Positions 10,944 to 22,083 of a DNA stretch of 64,000 nt are shown piece by piece; within the stretch, counting starts at the first letter, position 1, and each line of letters opens with the position of its first letter. Source of the stretch: Arabidopsis thaliana (lineage: Eukaryota; Streptophyta; Magnoliopsida; Brassicales; Brassicaceae). The position numbers and the translations under genes were made by a program. A model generated the notes under the pieces. That model worked only from the letters and a program-made list of their open reading frames with translations, was not told where the DNA came from and did not search any database. The stretch spans positions 25,051,835-25,115,834 of the forward strand of contig NC_003076.8 of assembly GCF_000001735.4 (NCBI RefSeq), read 5' to 3'.

Positions 10944-12928
10944 GGTATCATTTGTTCAAAATGATGAAATACCAAGAAATCATAAAATTGTTTCAAATGA
11001 TGAATAATAAAACTATAGTTCATACAGATTATTTTTTGGGATCCAAACGTTCAAACCAAGACGCAAATTAAAACGCTTTATTTCTTAAAAGTTTTGTTTA
11101 CGGATTTCGTTTCGATATTATTCAAAAAAAAAGTTATCTTGTAAAAGTTTGTTTACGATTTCGTCAATGATCTACCAATAGAGTGTTTGCATGCGCTACT
11201 AACACAAAATTAGGCTAAAAAAAAGTCAACAATATGCAGTGATGCCAAGCATAAATTTTCTGATGAGATGCAACAATAACTTGCGGAGAATGTACAATTA
11301 ATTAGTTTTCAACATACATTAGTTTAGTAGTATTGAAGAGAACTACATATTAAAAACCACAGTTTTTTTATGTAAAAAGATTCGGAATATAAACTATCAC
11401 AATGCATTTTGTCATGCTGATATTTATGTTTCAACCGCCACAAATTTAATAACGACCAACAGAAAGATACATTTGATCTAATTTGTTTCAGTTTATTTTT
11501 TAAGAAAATTTCTAGCATGAATCACGAAAAGGTTGATAGACGATATTTTATCATATTGGTTGGAGAAGAAATGTTTTATAAAGAACTTAGAAAACAGAGA
11601 AACATTTTGGTTATCGAATATATAAAATGTGAGAGGTCAAAATATAGATGAAAAGAACTATTAAATTAAAGTAGGAGTATGTGGTAGTTGACATTTAATT
11701 CTAGTTTACAAAGCAAAGATTAATAACTAATAGGACTGCAAATTCCCAACATTGACTAAGAAAACAAAAAAATCACATGGAAAAAGATTTGTGAAATCTT
11801 TAGGCGGTGCACTAGAAAAGCAGGAACATGACTGTCTTCTGTTGTAAAATACTACGTGAACCACCATTACATTTAATTTTATTTAAGTTTTATCCATCAA
11901 GAGATTAGACAATTAATTTAATTGTCAACGCTTAATTCATTTGTAATTTGGTTAGTAAGCCAACGGTCGATTCCATGCAATCGCATTTGATTTGACTTCC
12001 ACTCTCTTTGAAATTTTCTATTCAAATAAAATCATTGACAAGTAATCGTATGTCAAACCGCCCTTTCTAACATCTTATACTATATATTCACAACTATACT
12101 TTAATCCTACGAAACGCCTCTTCGAGTGTGAATGTGATTCTAATAATATACTACTCATACTAAAAAAAATTAATAATCTATTCCTGCTGATTCTTAATAT
12201 CATGTATATCTTTGAAAAAGAAAACAGTGGTTAGATAATCCTTTTGCAGATTAGTTGATATGTTAGTGTCGAGCTCTTTTAACTACTACTATATAATTCG
12301 ATAATTATTAACTCTTATCAACGCCTTAAATAGTGAAAATAATTTGAATTTCGCACATGTTCGAGATTGGTGTGAGACCTAGTCCAATATTTACCGGTTT
12401 CAATAAAATAGAAGACAACATGCATGATATTTTGTCCATAATGAATCTTGTGACACGATAAAGGTCAAGTTTAAACTCTTGAGCTATTAGTTGTCATTTA
12501 TTACGGAAAATAATGCTAGATCATTACTTCAATAAAAAGTTAAATGAGTAAAGATTAAACAGTTGACAAACAAGTAATTAGCTTGTACGTACAATTCCAG
12601 TGGAATATATGATCAAGTTGCAAAATAAAAATGTAATAGCAACCATATTTTGGAAACACTCAAAACACTAATGAGGAAAATTTATTGAGATCAGAAGATA
12701 TCATCTTGAGGTTTGAGAGATTAGGATTTGGGTAGGCTAAGAAAATCCCACAAGACATGGAAAACTCTCGTGCTTCGATACCTCCACAGTCCTAGCCTTA
12801 TTATATTTCAAAAACTTCTAAAAACATTAACTATCATAATATTCCATAAATAGGTCATATATAATTCTACATATAATAATTGTTGTCACAACGAAAAAAA
12901 AGTCAAGCTCGTTGACCTTTTAGTGGCC

Positions 12929-12936
12929 TATATAAA
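12929..12936 (+). promoter_or_regulatory. TATA box of the aldo-keto reductase gene
   Basis: TATATAAA lies 65 bp upstream of the ATG at 13001, so the leader would be only about 30-40 nt. A GTTGACC W-box-like core sits just upstream, at about 12911. That could link the gene to WRKY regulation, by inference. Confidence 0.6.
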
Positions 12937-13000
12937 CATGTCATAGACGCAACAGAGAGTGGACAGAAAAATCATAAAGAGAAAAGAAAGAGATAGAAAG

Positions 13001-14277
13001 ATGAGGAGTGACGTGGCACGTCTCAGGTGTGGGGAGACGATTCCATTGCTTGGAATGGGAACTTATTGTCCTCAAAAAGATCGAGAGAGCACCATATCAG
13101 CCGTCCATCAAGCTATTAAGGTTCATAATTTTCATGTACTTACTTTGATTATAACAAACAACTTAATCAAACCATTCCCATAGTCTTATAAGATCTTTCA
13201 TTGGAATGGAAGCAGATAGGGTACAGACATTTTGACACAGCAAAGATATATGGATCAGAAGAAGCTCTTGGAACTGCATTGGGACAAGCTATCTCCTATG
13301 GGACTGTCCAAAGAGATGATCTTTTTGTCACTTCAAAGTTATGGTCTAGTGATCACCATGACCCTATCTCTGCCCTCATACAAACTCTCAAGTAAGACAC
13401 ACAAACACTCACTTACGATACAAAGATCAAGGGATATCAATCTCATGATCACATTGTTTATGACTTATAGGACAATGGGTCTAGACTATCTTGACAACTA
13501 CTTGGTGCATTGGCCAATAAAGCTAAAGCCGGGAGTTAGTGAGCCTATACCAAAGGAAGATGAGTTTGAGAAAGATTTGGGAATTGAAGAAACTTGGCAA
13601 GGCATGGAGAGATGCTTGGAGATGGGTTTGTGCAGATCTATTGGTGTTAGCAACTTCTCTTCTAAGAAGATCTTTGATCTCCTTGATTTCGCTTCTGTCT
13701 CTCCATCGGTGAATCAGGTTTGGATTCAACATTACACCCAAGATTTCTTGTTGGAGAAATTCAAGAAACTAAATATTTTCATATATGCATGTATAGGTGG
13801 AAATGCATCCATTGTGGAGACAAAGAAAGCTAAGGAAAGTGTGTGAAGAGAACAATATCCATGTAAGTGGATACTCCCCACTTGGTGGGCCAGGGAATTG
13901 TTGGGGATCAACGGCTGTGATTGAACATCCTATCATCAAATCCATTGCTCTCAAGCATAATGCCACTCCTGCTCAGGTAACTCCACAATTTAAGGTCCTT
14001 CCTCTTTTGTTGATTAAGAGACTTCATTGACTTATGGCTATTAATGAAGGTGGCTCTAAGATGGGGAATGTCAAAAGGAGCAAGTGTGATCGTCAAGAGT
14101 TTTAATGGAGCAAGAATGATAGAGAACAAGAGAGCCTTAGAGATTAAATTGGATGATCAAGACTTGTCACTCATTGACCATTTGGAGGAATGGAAGATCA
14201 TGAGAGGAGACTTCCTTGTTAATCAAACCACAAGCCCTTACAAATCCATCCAACAACTTTGGGATAATGAGATTTAA
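13001..14277 (+). CDS. NAD(P)H-dependent aldo-keto reductase (AKR4-type)
   Basis: Five exons (13001-13120, 13216-13391, 13471-13717, 13797-13976, 14050-14277) give 316 residues, normal for a single-domain (alpha/beta)8-barrel AKR. The catalytic tetrad is complete: Asp47 and Tyr52 in HFDTAKIYG, Lys81 in VTSKLW and His112 in YLVHWP. The cofactor-binding end has the VIVKSFN segment near residue 255. It resembles the plant codeinone reductase/chalcone reductase-like branch. I place it at AT5G62420, whose substrate is not established as far as I know. Such enzymes are usually cytosolic and reduce ketone or aldehyde groups of metabolites. The frame opens 14 codons earlier at 12959 but without an ATG, so the ATG at 13001 is the start. 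Confidence 0.93.
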
Positions 14278-14650
14278 TTTATTAGGGGTTCACATCATTC
14301 ACTTCAAAATGTAATTTTATCTTCTCATTCTCTTTGCTTATGATCTTTTTCACATTCGGGTATATAAAGTCATTACGACATGAATGGACCACATGATCAA
14401 AACCATTGCCGCCGGCAAGATTGTTATCCATCGTAACAAAAACAATTCTGATTAGGTATTCGGTACCGGCTCAACTTGGTCTAATTAGCTTTACTATTCT
14501 TGATTATGTATAATTGATCCGGTTATGCTAAACCAAAATCTGATATTATATGGGCTACCGTGTGGATTAAAAATCCGATTGGGGGAACTCGTGCAAAGCC
14601 CAATTAAAGAGAGGCGGTTTGTTTTGTTTTTAACTTTTAACTCGTTCCAA
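14278..14650. other. Spacer between the aldo-keto reductase and the U2 promoter
   Basis: The first part is probably AKR 3' UTR. The remainder has several CCGGTT/ACCGGCT fragments but no ORF or structured RNA that I can support. Confidence 0.5.
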
Positions 14651-14651
14651 A

Positions 14652-14662
14652 GTCCCACATCG
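14652..14662 (+). promoter_or_regulatory. Upstream sequence element (USE) of the U2 snRNA gene
   Basis: GTCCCACATCG is an exact match to the plant snRNA USE consensus RTCCCACATCG. It begins 78 bp upstream of the RNA start. The USE end and the TATA start are separated by 34 bp, the longer spacing that directs RNA polymerase II; Pol III-type plant snRNA genes are about one helical turn shorter. Confidence 0.93.
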
Positions 14663-14696
14663 CTAACAACATAAGAGTTGAAGACAAGAGGAGTAG

Positions 14697-14704
14697 TATA
14701 AATA
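14697..14704 (+). promoter_or_regulatory. TATA box of the U2 snRNA gene
   Basis: TATAAATA starts 33 bp upstream of the predicted first nucleotide of U2, the standard position for plant snRNA promoters. Confidence 0.9.
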
Positions 14705-14729
14705 ACGAGACCACTTCACAGATCAATTC

Positions 14730-14926
14730 ATACCTTTCTCGGCCTTTTGGCTAAGATTAAGTGTAGTATCTGTTCTTATCAGTTTAATATCTGATATGTG
14801 GGTCATCGACTCACACGATATTAACTCTATTTTTTAAGGGGGAAAGCCCATTAAGATAGCTTGCTATCTGGACTTTCACGAGTCGCCTATGCGTTGCACT
14901 ACTGCACAGGCTTGGCTCATCCCGCC
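14730..14926 (+). ncRNA. U2: U2 spliceosomal snRNA gene
   Basis: The sequence starts ATACCTTTCTCGGCC as in plant U2 and runs about 197 nt to CCCGCC. The branch-point recognition region GTGTAGTATCTGTTC is intact. A stem-loop IIb-like hairpin (GTGGGTC...GACTCAC) and an Sm-type site (ATTTTTTAAGG) follow, then hairpins III (GATAGC-TT-GCTATC) and IV (GCCTATGC...GCACAGGC). Hairpins III and IV each contain one A/C mismatch as read here. U2 snRNA base-pairs with the intron branch site and is the core of U2 snRNP. USE, TATA and the 3' processing box are all present, so this looks like an expressible member of the multigene U2 family. I believe it is the annotated U2 at AT5G62415. Confidence 0.95.
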
Positions 14927-14927
14927 A

Positions 14928-14941
14928 ACAAATCAGTTAAA
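14928..14941 (+). terminator. Plant snRNA 3' box
   Basis: Just after the U2 coding sequence, CA followed by a short spacer and AGTTAAA (14935-14941) fits the plant snRNA 3'-end signal CA(N)3-10AGTNNAA, which directs 3' end formation of Pol II-made snRNAs. Confidence 0.8.
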
Positions 14942-17463
14942 TTATTAACATTGCGAATCTACATTTATGTTAATAAATTATTTGCACTAATGGGCTTTGG
15001 GCCCTAAATAACAGTATGTAACTGGTGGATGAGCTAATCGGTTTAAGCAGTAAATCTCGGTTCTATCGACGGAAGTACCGGTAGGAAACCTCATAGTTGA
15101 TGCACATGGTTTGGAATCTTTTTTGGATCGAATTCACTTGAAGATGAGCATTAGGCTATGAACCTCAGTAAAGTCTGCTTCCTTTGAACTTGAGCTGCCT
15201 TCATGAAAGCTAATCGAAAGTGATCAACTGACCATGACTTTGTGTATATGGGTATGAGTAGTAAGTTTGAGCTGGAAGCTTTTAACATCTGTTTTGAAAG
15301 AATTAAACCCAAACATATATATTCAAAGAAACAGAATCAACTTTAATATGGATATGAAGATTCATATATACCTCTACGTATAGCAATCCAAAAAAGTTAA
15401 CTCGTTAGACCTTCTTCTCCTCTGTTGCAGTCTTTTTCTTGTGTGCATATGAATGTAAATTGATGCCCATAAATTTTCACCTTTTTAACACACAAAATTA
15501 TGCACAGAGCTTTCAAATAGTTCTTTTTGTTTTTTTGGTAAAATAGTTATAAACTCTTTTGAAATTTCTATGTTGATATAAATCCACGGCTCAATGGTAA
15601 TATGAAAGTGGCTTTAATTTCTTTGCACTTTGATTCATCCTCTGGAAAAAATATGAAAATAGTGGCTCTAATTTTTTTTTAAGAATGAATTACTTAATGA
15701 ATGGCCAAAAGTCAAAAACACAAAACATTGTCTCTTTTCTCTGTTTTTACACGGTGGATACCGGTCATCTATAAAGGCGAAGTAGACGGATTACTTACAC
15801 GTGTCATACTCGTGGAGGATGCCATTCGTGTGGAAGTCTACTCACCCAAAGTTTTCCTTTTAATTAACTTTCTGATCAAAAAATAAAAAGTGGACTTGAA
15901 CCTTTTTCAGCTTATTTGTCTACTTTTCTTCCATTTTCATGTCACTTTTTTCTAATGTGTGATCGAAAGTCTCTTTTTTTTTACTAAATCAAAACCTTCT
16001 TTAATATTTATTATGTGCTTTGTGTTGAACCTTTTTTTTGCAATAATACATGAGATAATAAAATTTACAGAAATTGTTTGAAGACACAAATTCAATAACA
16101 TTCAATGACATCAAGACACAAATTCAATGACATAAAAAAAAAAAAGATATCTGAATAACCAAGAAAAATGGTTGAACGTGGTTACAAAGCTGTTTGATTC
16201 AAATCGACTCTAGTGATCGACGTTAAATACTGTTTCATATATGCATTCTTATTTTGTTCCATATGTGGAGGAAAGAAAATAATAATAATGTATGAACAAT
16301 TAGAGAATTTATGATATTGAATATTTTTGGGTCGCAGAGATAATACTGTCTATATTCAAAAGAATGAAAAAGCAACGTGTCCTGCTCTTTACTTTCAGCC
16401 AAAAAAAATACTCTGTCCCACGTTATTAACAATTTCAAAGGAAATAATAAAAAATGGTTTAGGATAATCACATTTGTGGCTAATATTAGTTGAGCTGTCC
16501 AAAATATCTAAGTTGCTATCAGACACACAGACCAAAGTTCATAAAAATAAATGAATTTGGGAGCACAATGATCCATCTTTTTCAGCATAATTAGTTAAAA
16601 GGAAGTAAAAATAAGCAAACAAATGATTATATACAGACTGTCTCGACGTCTATTTCTGATTTTTTTCCATATATTCCTCGTTTTAATCTAAAAAAACCTT
16701 TATACCAGGTTTTGATTAGAGAAGTATTCGTTAAAGTACATTCGTTTGATACGGTTGGTCAACAAATTATCCAAGAACTAAATTTTTTAATCAATCTAGG
16801 ATATTTATTATCCAAAAATACTATGTACTTTACCAAAAAAACATTACACGAAAATGATCTAAAATACAACACTCCATTAAAAGGGGCTAAGTTGCAAAGA
16901 AAGTCAAAATAAAAGTAAATAGATTAACTAACGATAATTTAAAAACTCTGCAAAACTTGATTAAATCTAATTTCATTATAGTTTATTTTATTTGTTGCTG
17001 TTTGCTTTGTTTTCCATATTCAACATTATTATGTTTTGTGCTGTTTTATCGTGCCCACCCGCACCAGCACACATGACACAACTGTTAGTTATCGCACAAA
17101 AGAGGTCAAATTCAAGAAATCTTTTTACATTATCTTATCTTACTTTACTTATCCACTCGTGTTTAAAGTAAATCAGATGTCTATCTCAAATCTCACAACA
17201 GTTTTTTTATATTTTTACTGTTAGCTTTTAACAGCGTATTTAATTTGAATGCAAGATAACGGTCAAAAAGAACTTTTATTTCATCGTATTTAATCTTACA
17301 ACAAAAATCAAACTTAAAAGACTAAAAAGTATATGGTACAAAAGCTATTATAAAGCTTCATGTAAGCCACAACGAAAGAACAAAAAAGTCAGATTTTGAT
17401 GGATCTAACTTAATCTTCCACCACATCTATACATACATACACGTATATATCATATGTATACAA
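14942..17463. other. Intergenic region between U2 and CDF1
   Basis: About 2.5 kb, mostly AT-rich. A TGGGCTTTGGGCCC site II-like cluster lies at about 14992-15005. It is followed by some 200 bp of less AT-rich sequence in which I find no ORF and no clear C/D or H/ACA box set. A perfect ACACGTGT is at 15797-15804 within an open but unrecognised 61-codon frame (15701-15886). An imperfect repeat of AGACACAAATTCAAT is near 16083 and 16115. The right end is probably CDF1 3' UTR. Confidence 0.5.
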
Positions 17464-18953
17464 TCACATCTGCTCATGGAAATTGATTGATCTTGATAAC
17501 GCAGCAGGGTTTGCACAAAGAACAAGTGAGGTCTCTGTTTCTTCTTTGTTACTGAGCTTAACCTCTTTCTTCGAACCAAACCCATTGAACATAACTTCGT
17601 TCTTGATCCCAAGTGTTGTCCATATCGAACTCTTTGCAGCTTCATTAGGATCATCAATTCTCAAAGTCTTTGGAACCAATACAGATCCATTCCTCTGTTT
17701 TTGCTTCACCGTCTCGTCTTCGTCTCTCGAATGCTTACCAAGAGTAGAAGTAGGACTTGAACTTACCGGAGAAGACAACACTGGCATGCTCCAATAAGGG
17801 TAAACCGGGTAAAACGCAGGATTCCACGTGTACGGCCACGAAACTCCCGGAAAACAATTCAAACCGTTCGAAGTGTTGTTATTAGAGCGCTCGTCATTGT
17901 TCTCTATCCTAGCAACTAGCTTTTGATTACCAAACCTATTACTCGAGACCTTTTGATCATCTCCGAGGCTGAAACTAAGGACCGGACCATTTGTTTCGGA
18001 GATAGTCACATGGTGGTAATGTGAAGTTGGTGAGTTGTTCTTGTTCTTGCGCCGTCCTGCTCCGATTGGAACACTTCTCATGGTCCCACCTGAGGTCCAA
18101 TATCTCTGACAAGCTTTACAAAAATGGCGAGGTTGGTTTACGTTGTAGTTGTTGTAGTAACAGAACTTAGTCTCCATGCTGTTGCATCTTGGACATGGAA
18201 GAATCTTGGTTGGTTTCTTTAGGGTTTTGTCTTTCTCCGATTGATCAGTTAATGTCTTGTTTTGGTTCTGATGCAAGACAATGAAATCGGATTATTAGGG
18301 ACGGATGATGAATAAAGAAAGAATAACATTTTTGAAGCATGTTAAACAGAAATGAATTTAAAACTTTGTATTATAATGAGTATGATTCTCAAGAAGAAGG
18401 TTCTAGATGAAATTTTGGTGGAGGAAAAAGTCTTTTAAAGAACACGCTTTAGTTAGAAGTCTAAATTCGCTCACCTTTATTGGTTTCAGTGTGTATACTA
18501 TAAAGCAACCTTTTTCACTAAAAAATATGATTACTTTATGGAGAAACGAATATGCTTTTTCGTTTCATGAAAAGTCATCAAACCAAATTGCAACCTCTGG
18601 TTCACCAACAGAGAACTAGAGTTTTAATTAAACAGATGGTTTAAGTGTATTTTCTTAGGAATTCTCCAAAAAGTTTACCAATTCATCAACTATGAATATA
18701 AAACGATACCAAAAAAAGAAAACAGTTGCCTTTGATGGGAAAATGAACAAAAACTCAAATACCCTTTTCAAAACACCAAAACTCATTTTCTCTATACTTG
18801 TATATAACAAAACATACTCAGCCCTTTCAGAAACAAAAAAGTAGACATAATAATGAGTACCTTTTCTTCTTCTTCATCAGCAACCTCTAAAACCGTCGGG
18901 AAAGGAATTTTCATACCAAAGAGCTTTATCGCAGGATCTTTAGTTTCCAGCAT
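17464..18953 (-). CDS. CDF1: Cycling DOF factor 1, transcriptional repressor of CONSTANS
   Basis: Two exons (18953-18861 and 18267-17464) encode 298 residues. Exon 1 gives the conserved CDF N-terminal motif [11 protein letters not shown], which recruits TOPLESS co-repressors. Exon 2 begins with the DOF zinc finger: Cys56, Cys59, Cys81 and Cys84 in the CX2CX21CX2C pattern, followed by [22 protein letters not shown]. The C-terminal CDF motifs SIWTTLGIK and LSRSINFHE, which contact FKF1 and GIGANTEA, are intact. CDF1 binds AAAG-type sites in the CO and FT promoters and represses flowering until the FKF1-GI complex causes its degradation in long-day afternoons. The 593-bp intron separates the repression motif from the DNA-binding domain. 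The small first exon is easily missed, because the exon 2 frame appears to start at an in-frame ATG within the intron. Confidence 0.97.
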
Positions 18954-20785
18954 TATTATCGTTTTCCTAAGATGTGCTCTTTTTTACTCGTAAGTTTCTG
19001 ACTCTCTGTGTCTCTTTTCCTTTCTTTTCAGGGTGTTTTTTTTTGTTTCTCTTCGAAGATGTTTTGTGGGGGGTTTGGGTAGTTTGGAAATTTTTGGTTT
19101 GGAAATCGTGAGATTTGGGATTTTGATACGTTTTAAAAAGTGAAGTGGATGCCAGGTCAGCATTTTGGTTTGATTCTAGACCACAAGTTTATGTGGCCTC
19201 TGATATTTTACTTTTCTCCCAAACCCCATTAAAACCCATAGCATATAATCTTTTGTTATTTTCTTTAAACTTTGTCAAAACTATTCGAAGAATCGATTTT
19301 TTTATATGTTTTAGATTTTCACTAAACTTTCCGTTAACCAAACAGATCAAAAAGGTCTTATGTAGTTATATACATGGAACAAATGCATAACAAGTTTGAA
19401 CGATAAAAAACGAAGTGCTCCTACGAGGATGCAATAAAGTTTTCAGAAAAAGTGTTTTTATAAACACGCTTCGTTATATATAATACTGATATAAGATTTC
19501 TAACATATCTTAACAATTATCTATCTATTGTTGAATTGAAGAAAAAAAAACAATTATGTAAACTGTTTAGAAACTTTTGGGTAGGTAAATGTCAGCATCG
19601 CGGGGATGGCTTTGGTGCAGCTCACACGAGAGCTGTCTTGTTACGTGCAATTTCTTAATTGGTTGGTAGAAGGATAAAAATCCTTCATTTGAAAACGATC
19701 TACACTTTTTGGTTTGGAGAAACATATACCCTTCTTTTATACACAAAGATTAATCACAACCATTAATAGAAAATCAATTATAAAAAAAAAAACAAAAAAA
19801 AAACTTCACAACCATATAACATCCATTGACGAATTTCATTAAGTGAACGGTTGTACGTTAAGATAAGAAGACTGCAGAAGAAGGTAATAGATATGAGGTG
19901 CTCTCTCATTGGCTATTACCAAAAAGGTCTCTGCCACATTTTATGATTTACCAAACTCTGCCTTTTTTCCATGTCAACTTCTACTGTAGGTCCCTTACTC
20001 ACCTGCATCTTGGTCAGATCATAGATTTCACAAACTGATTGTGTTGCAGTAAGATCGTAGTTAAGAAGCTTCCTAAATCTAAGAAGGCTTAACAAAACAA
20101 AATTTGTTGCATCTTCAAAAGACAATTTGTGTATGTGTCTATTTGTATATTGTGTAAGAAGACAATTTGGAATATTAATCCGAATACCGAATATCGGATA
20201 ATGTTTCTTTATAATTCATAATGTGTTTCAAAATAATCCATTATTCCAAGACGTGTGCCAACCAGTGTTATCACTTCATGTAATCATTTTTTAGCAGGGT
20301 TAAGATTTAAGACAGCTTTAGTTTGAGGGCATTGTCTTTCTCTTAGAAGGGTCGTAAACGGTGAACATGTCACACACAGTAAGTTACCAAAGTCAAAATG
20401 TCGGTTTTTCATAACTTCCCCAATTCTTTTTATTTAACATTATCATTTAGCAACCAGATCAACACTACACTATCAATGGAAAGTGTTTTTTTTTCATCTA
20501 GATTTTGATTTGAGTTTTTCGTTTTTGAATTATTGGTTTTTAAAAACTAGATCAACCAGATTTTTAGTTCTATTGACGCGTCTGTGTTTTTTTCTGATGT
20601 TGTCAAGATAGTAGGGACAATATTCTTCTTCTTCAGCAATAATGGGTTATATAAACTGACAATTTTTCTCCAACAAAAAGCAGTTGCATTAGACAAGATC
20701 ATAACTTTTAAAGTTTTTGGCAAAAGAACTAAATCTGAAATTTTCAAAATTTTCTTTTGAAATAAGGCATCAAGTGTCAGCATAT
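18954..20785. promoter_or_regulatory. CDF1 upstream region and DOMINO1 downstream flank
   Basis: CDF1 reads leftward, so this 1.8 kb holds its promoter and leader. I did not find a perfect evening element AAAATATCT. A less AT-rich patch at about 19590-19650 could be a regulatory module. The right end is DOMINO1 3' flank. No ORF here has recognisable protein features. Confidence 0.45.
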
Positions 20786-22083
20786 TCATCTTCTGAATCT
20801 CCCTCCTCTACCACCACCACGACCGCCTCTTCTTCCACCACCGCCACCGCGACCTCCACCATGTCCATTGCCGTTAGCTCCAGGAGTCTTCATGTTTTCA
20901 GGCAATGGGAGGATTTGATCAACACACTTCCTGAAGCTGAAATCGTCTGCAGTATCGTCTTCCCTAACCAGAAAGAAGCATCTGCTTTTCCACATTGGGT
21001 GGGTTCTTACTTGGAAGGTTTTGATTCCTCCTCCAATCTTCTTTTCAGGCTCAGAATGGCCCTTCTTAATCAGATCTAGCAGCACCATGTGCTCATACTG
21101 AAATGTACAATCCAGAACAAAGTTCAGTACAACGAGTTAGTTAGTTGGAAGCTCAAAAGAAACTGCAACAACTGTAATATATTACATGACTATGCAATGT
21201 TTTATCTTTTATTTGTGCCCTCAAAATTTGACATTAACTTCATTCTTCTAACCATTATATGACATCAAGACCCAAAAAAACTTTCTAATTCACACACAAT
21301 CCACAATCATATAATCAGTAAGAACACGATACATTTGAACTTTTCAACTAGTAAAAAAGCTGCAAAGGAGTCCAATTTACAAGCTATCTCCACTTCACTA
21401 ATCCTCTCCCTAAACATAATACAATATCCACAATCATCTCCCTAAACATAATACAATATCCACAATCATTGTAAACAACCACTAATTTGAGACAAAAACA
21501 AAATTCTAACACCAAACACTGAATCCAAAATCAAATCATATGACCAATACAAAGGCGAACCCAATTCTCAATTTCTTTTAGTTTAAATACAAAGCACGAT
21601 CATCATCAGATTCATTGATAAAACATCTTCCTAAACACATCACAGAACTTAATAATCACAATCAGAGCTCTTAGATTAACCTATATAAGTCTCGAGCAAA
21701 GGAATGAATATTTCCAAAAAATTTGAAACTTTACAATAAACAAAGCCAAAAGACAAAGACGAAGAGTAAACCCAAATATGTATTACCTTATTAACATCGA
21801 GATCAGTTGGCCAAAAGTGTAAAAACTTGACAAAGTAATCGAACATCGCCACAGAGGTAACAAACTCCTTGGGACCAAGTTTAACCGGACCTGACTTCTC
21901 TTCCTCTCCAACCTTCTGCTTCTTCGATTCACCTCCGTTCTCTTCTTCCTCTGTCTCCTCTCTCTCACGTTTCTCATCGCCGGTCTCGGCTTTCGGGGTC
22001 GCGGTTTCGACTTCCATGTCCACTTTCTGGTCTGGGTTCACTTCCGCTGACAGGGAATCGACGATCTCTTGTTCTTCAGCCAT
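20786..22083 (-). CDS. DOMINO1: DOMINO1, plant-specific nuclear/nucleolar protein with an RGG tail
   Basis: Two exons (22083-21787 and 21097-20786) join to 202 residues. The N-terminal 65 residues are acidic and Lys/Glu-rich (EREETEEEENGGESKKQK). The central part (about 68-160, VKLGPKEFVTSVAMFDYF to PMWKSRCFFLVREDD) is a DUF3223/DeCL-like domain, related to the C-terminal domain of some plant RNA polymerase IV/V subunits and to DCL-type chloroplast proteins. The C-terminus is a Gly/Arg-rich RGG box (about 175-202), typical of RNA-binding nucleolar proteins. DOMINO1 loss causes embryo arrest with enlarged nucleoli, so a role in ribosome biogenesis is likely. A telo-box at 22131-22140 (AAACCCTA on the coding strand) supports that class of regulation. 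Confidence 0.93.
21406..21469. repeat. Perfect 32-bp tandem duplication in the DOMINO1 intron
   Basis: The 32-nt unit beginning CTCCCTAAACATAATACAAT is present twice with no difference (21406-21437 and 21438-21469), inside the 689-bp DOMINO1 intron. Complete identity in non-coding DNA indicates a recent duplication. Confidence 0.93.

Larger units (their letters stand above)
10603..13000. other. Intergenic region between SMC2 and the aldo-keto reductase
   Basis: About 2.4 kb of AT-rich sequence. The first 100-150 bp are probably SMC2 3' UTR. It contains a short perfect tandem repeat at 10906-10943 with related pieces just downstream (near 11005-11025), and an imperfect duplication around 11075-11170 (TTAAAAGTTTTGTTTACGG and a near-copy). 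No ORF here looks coding. The last 100 bp carry the aldo-keto reductase core promoter. Confidence 0.55.

Noticed and set aside
11060..11180. Possible transposon terminal repeats
   Set aside because: The similar blocks are direct, imperfect and local, with no inverted termini or target-site duplication.
14992..15200. Possible non-coding gene behind a TGGGCTTTGGGCCC motif
   Set aside because: Site II-like motifs alone are weak evidence. No snoRNA boxes, ORF or clear hairpin could be supported.
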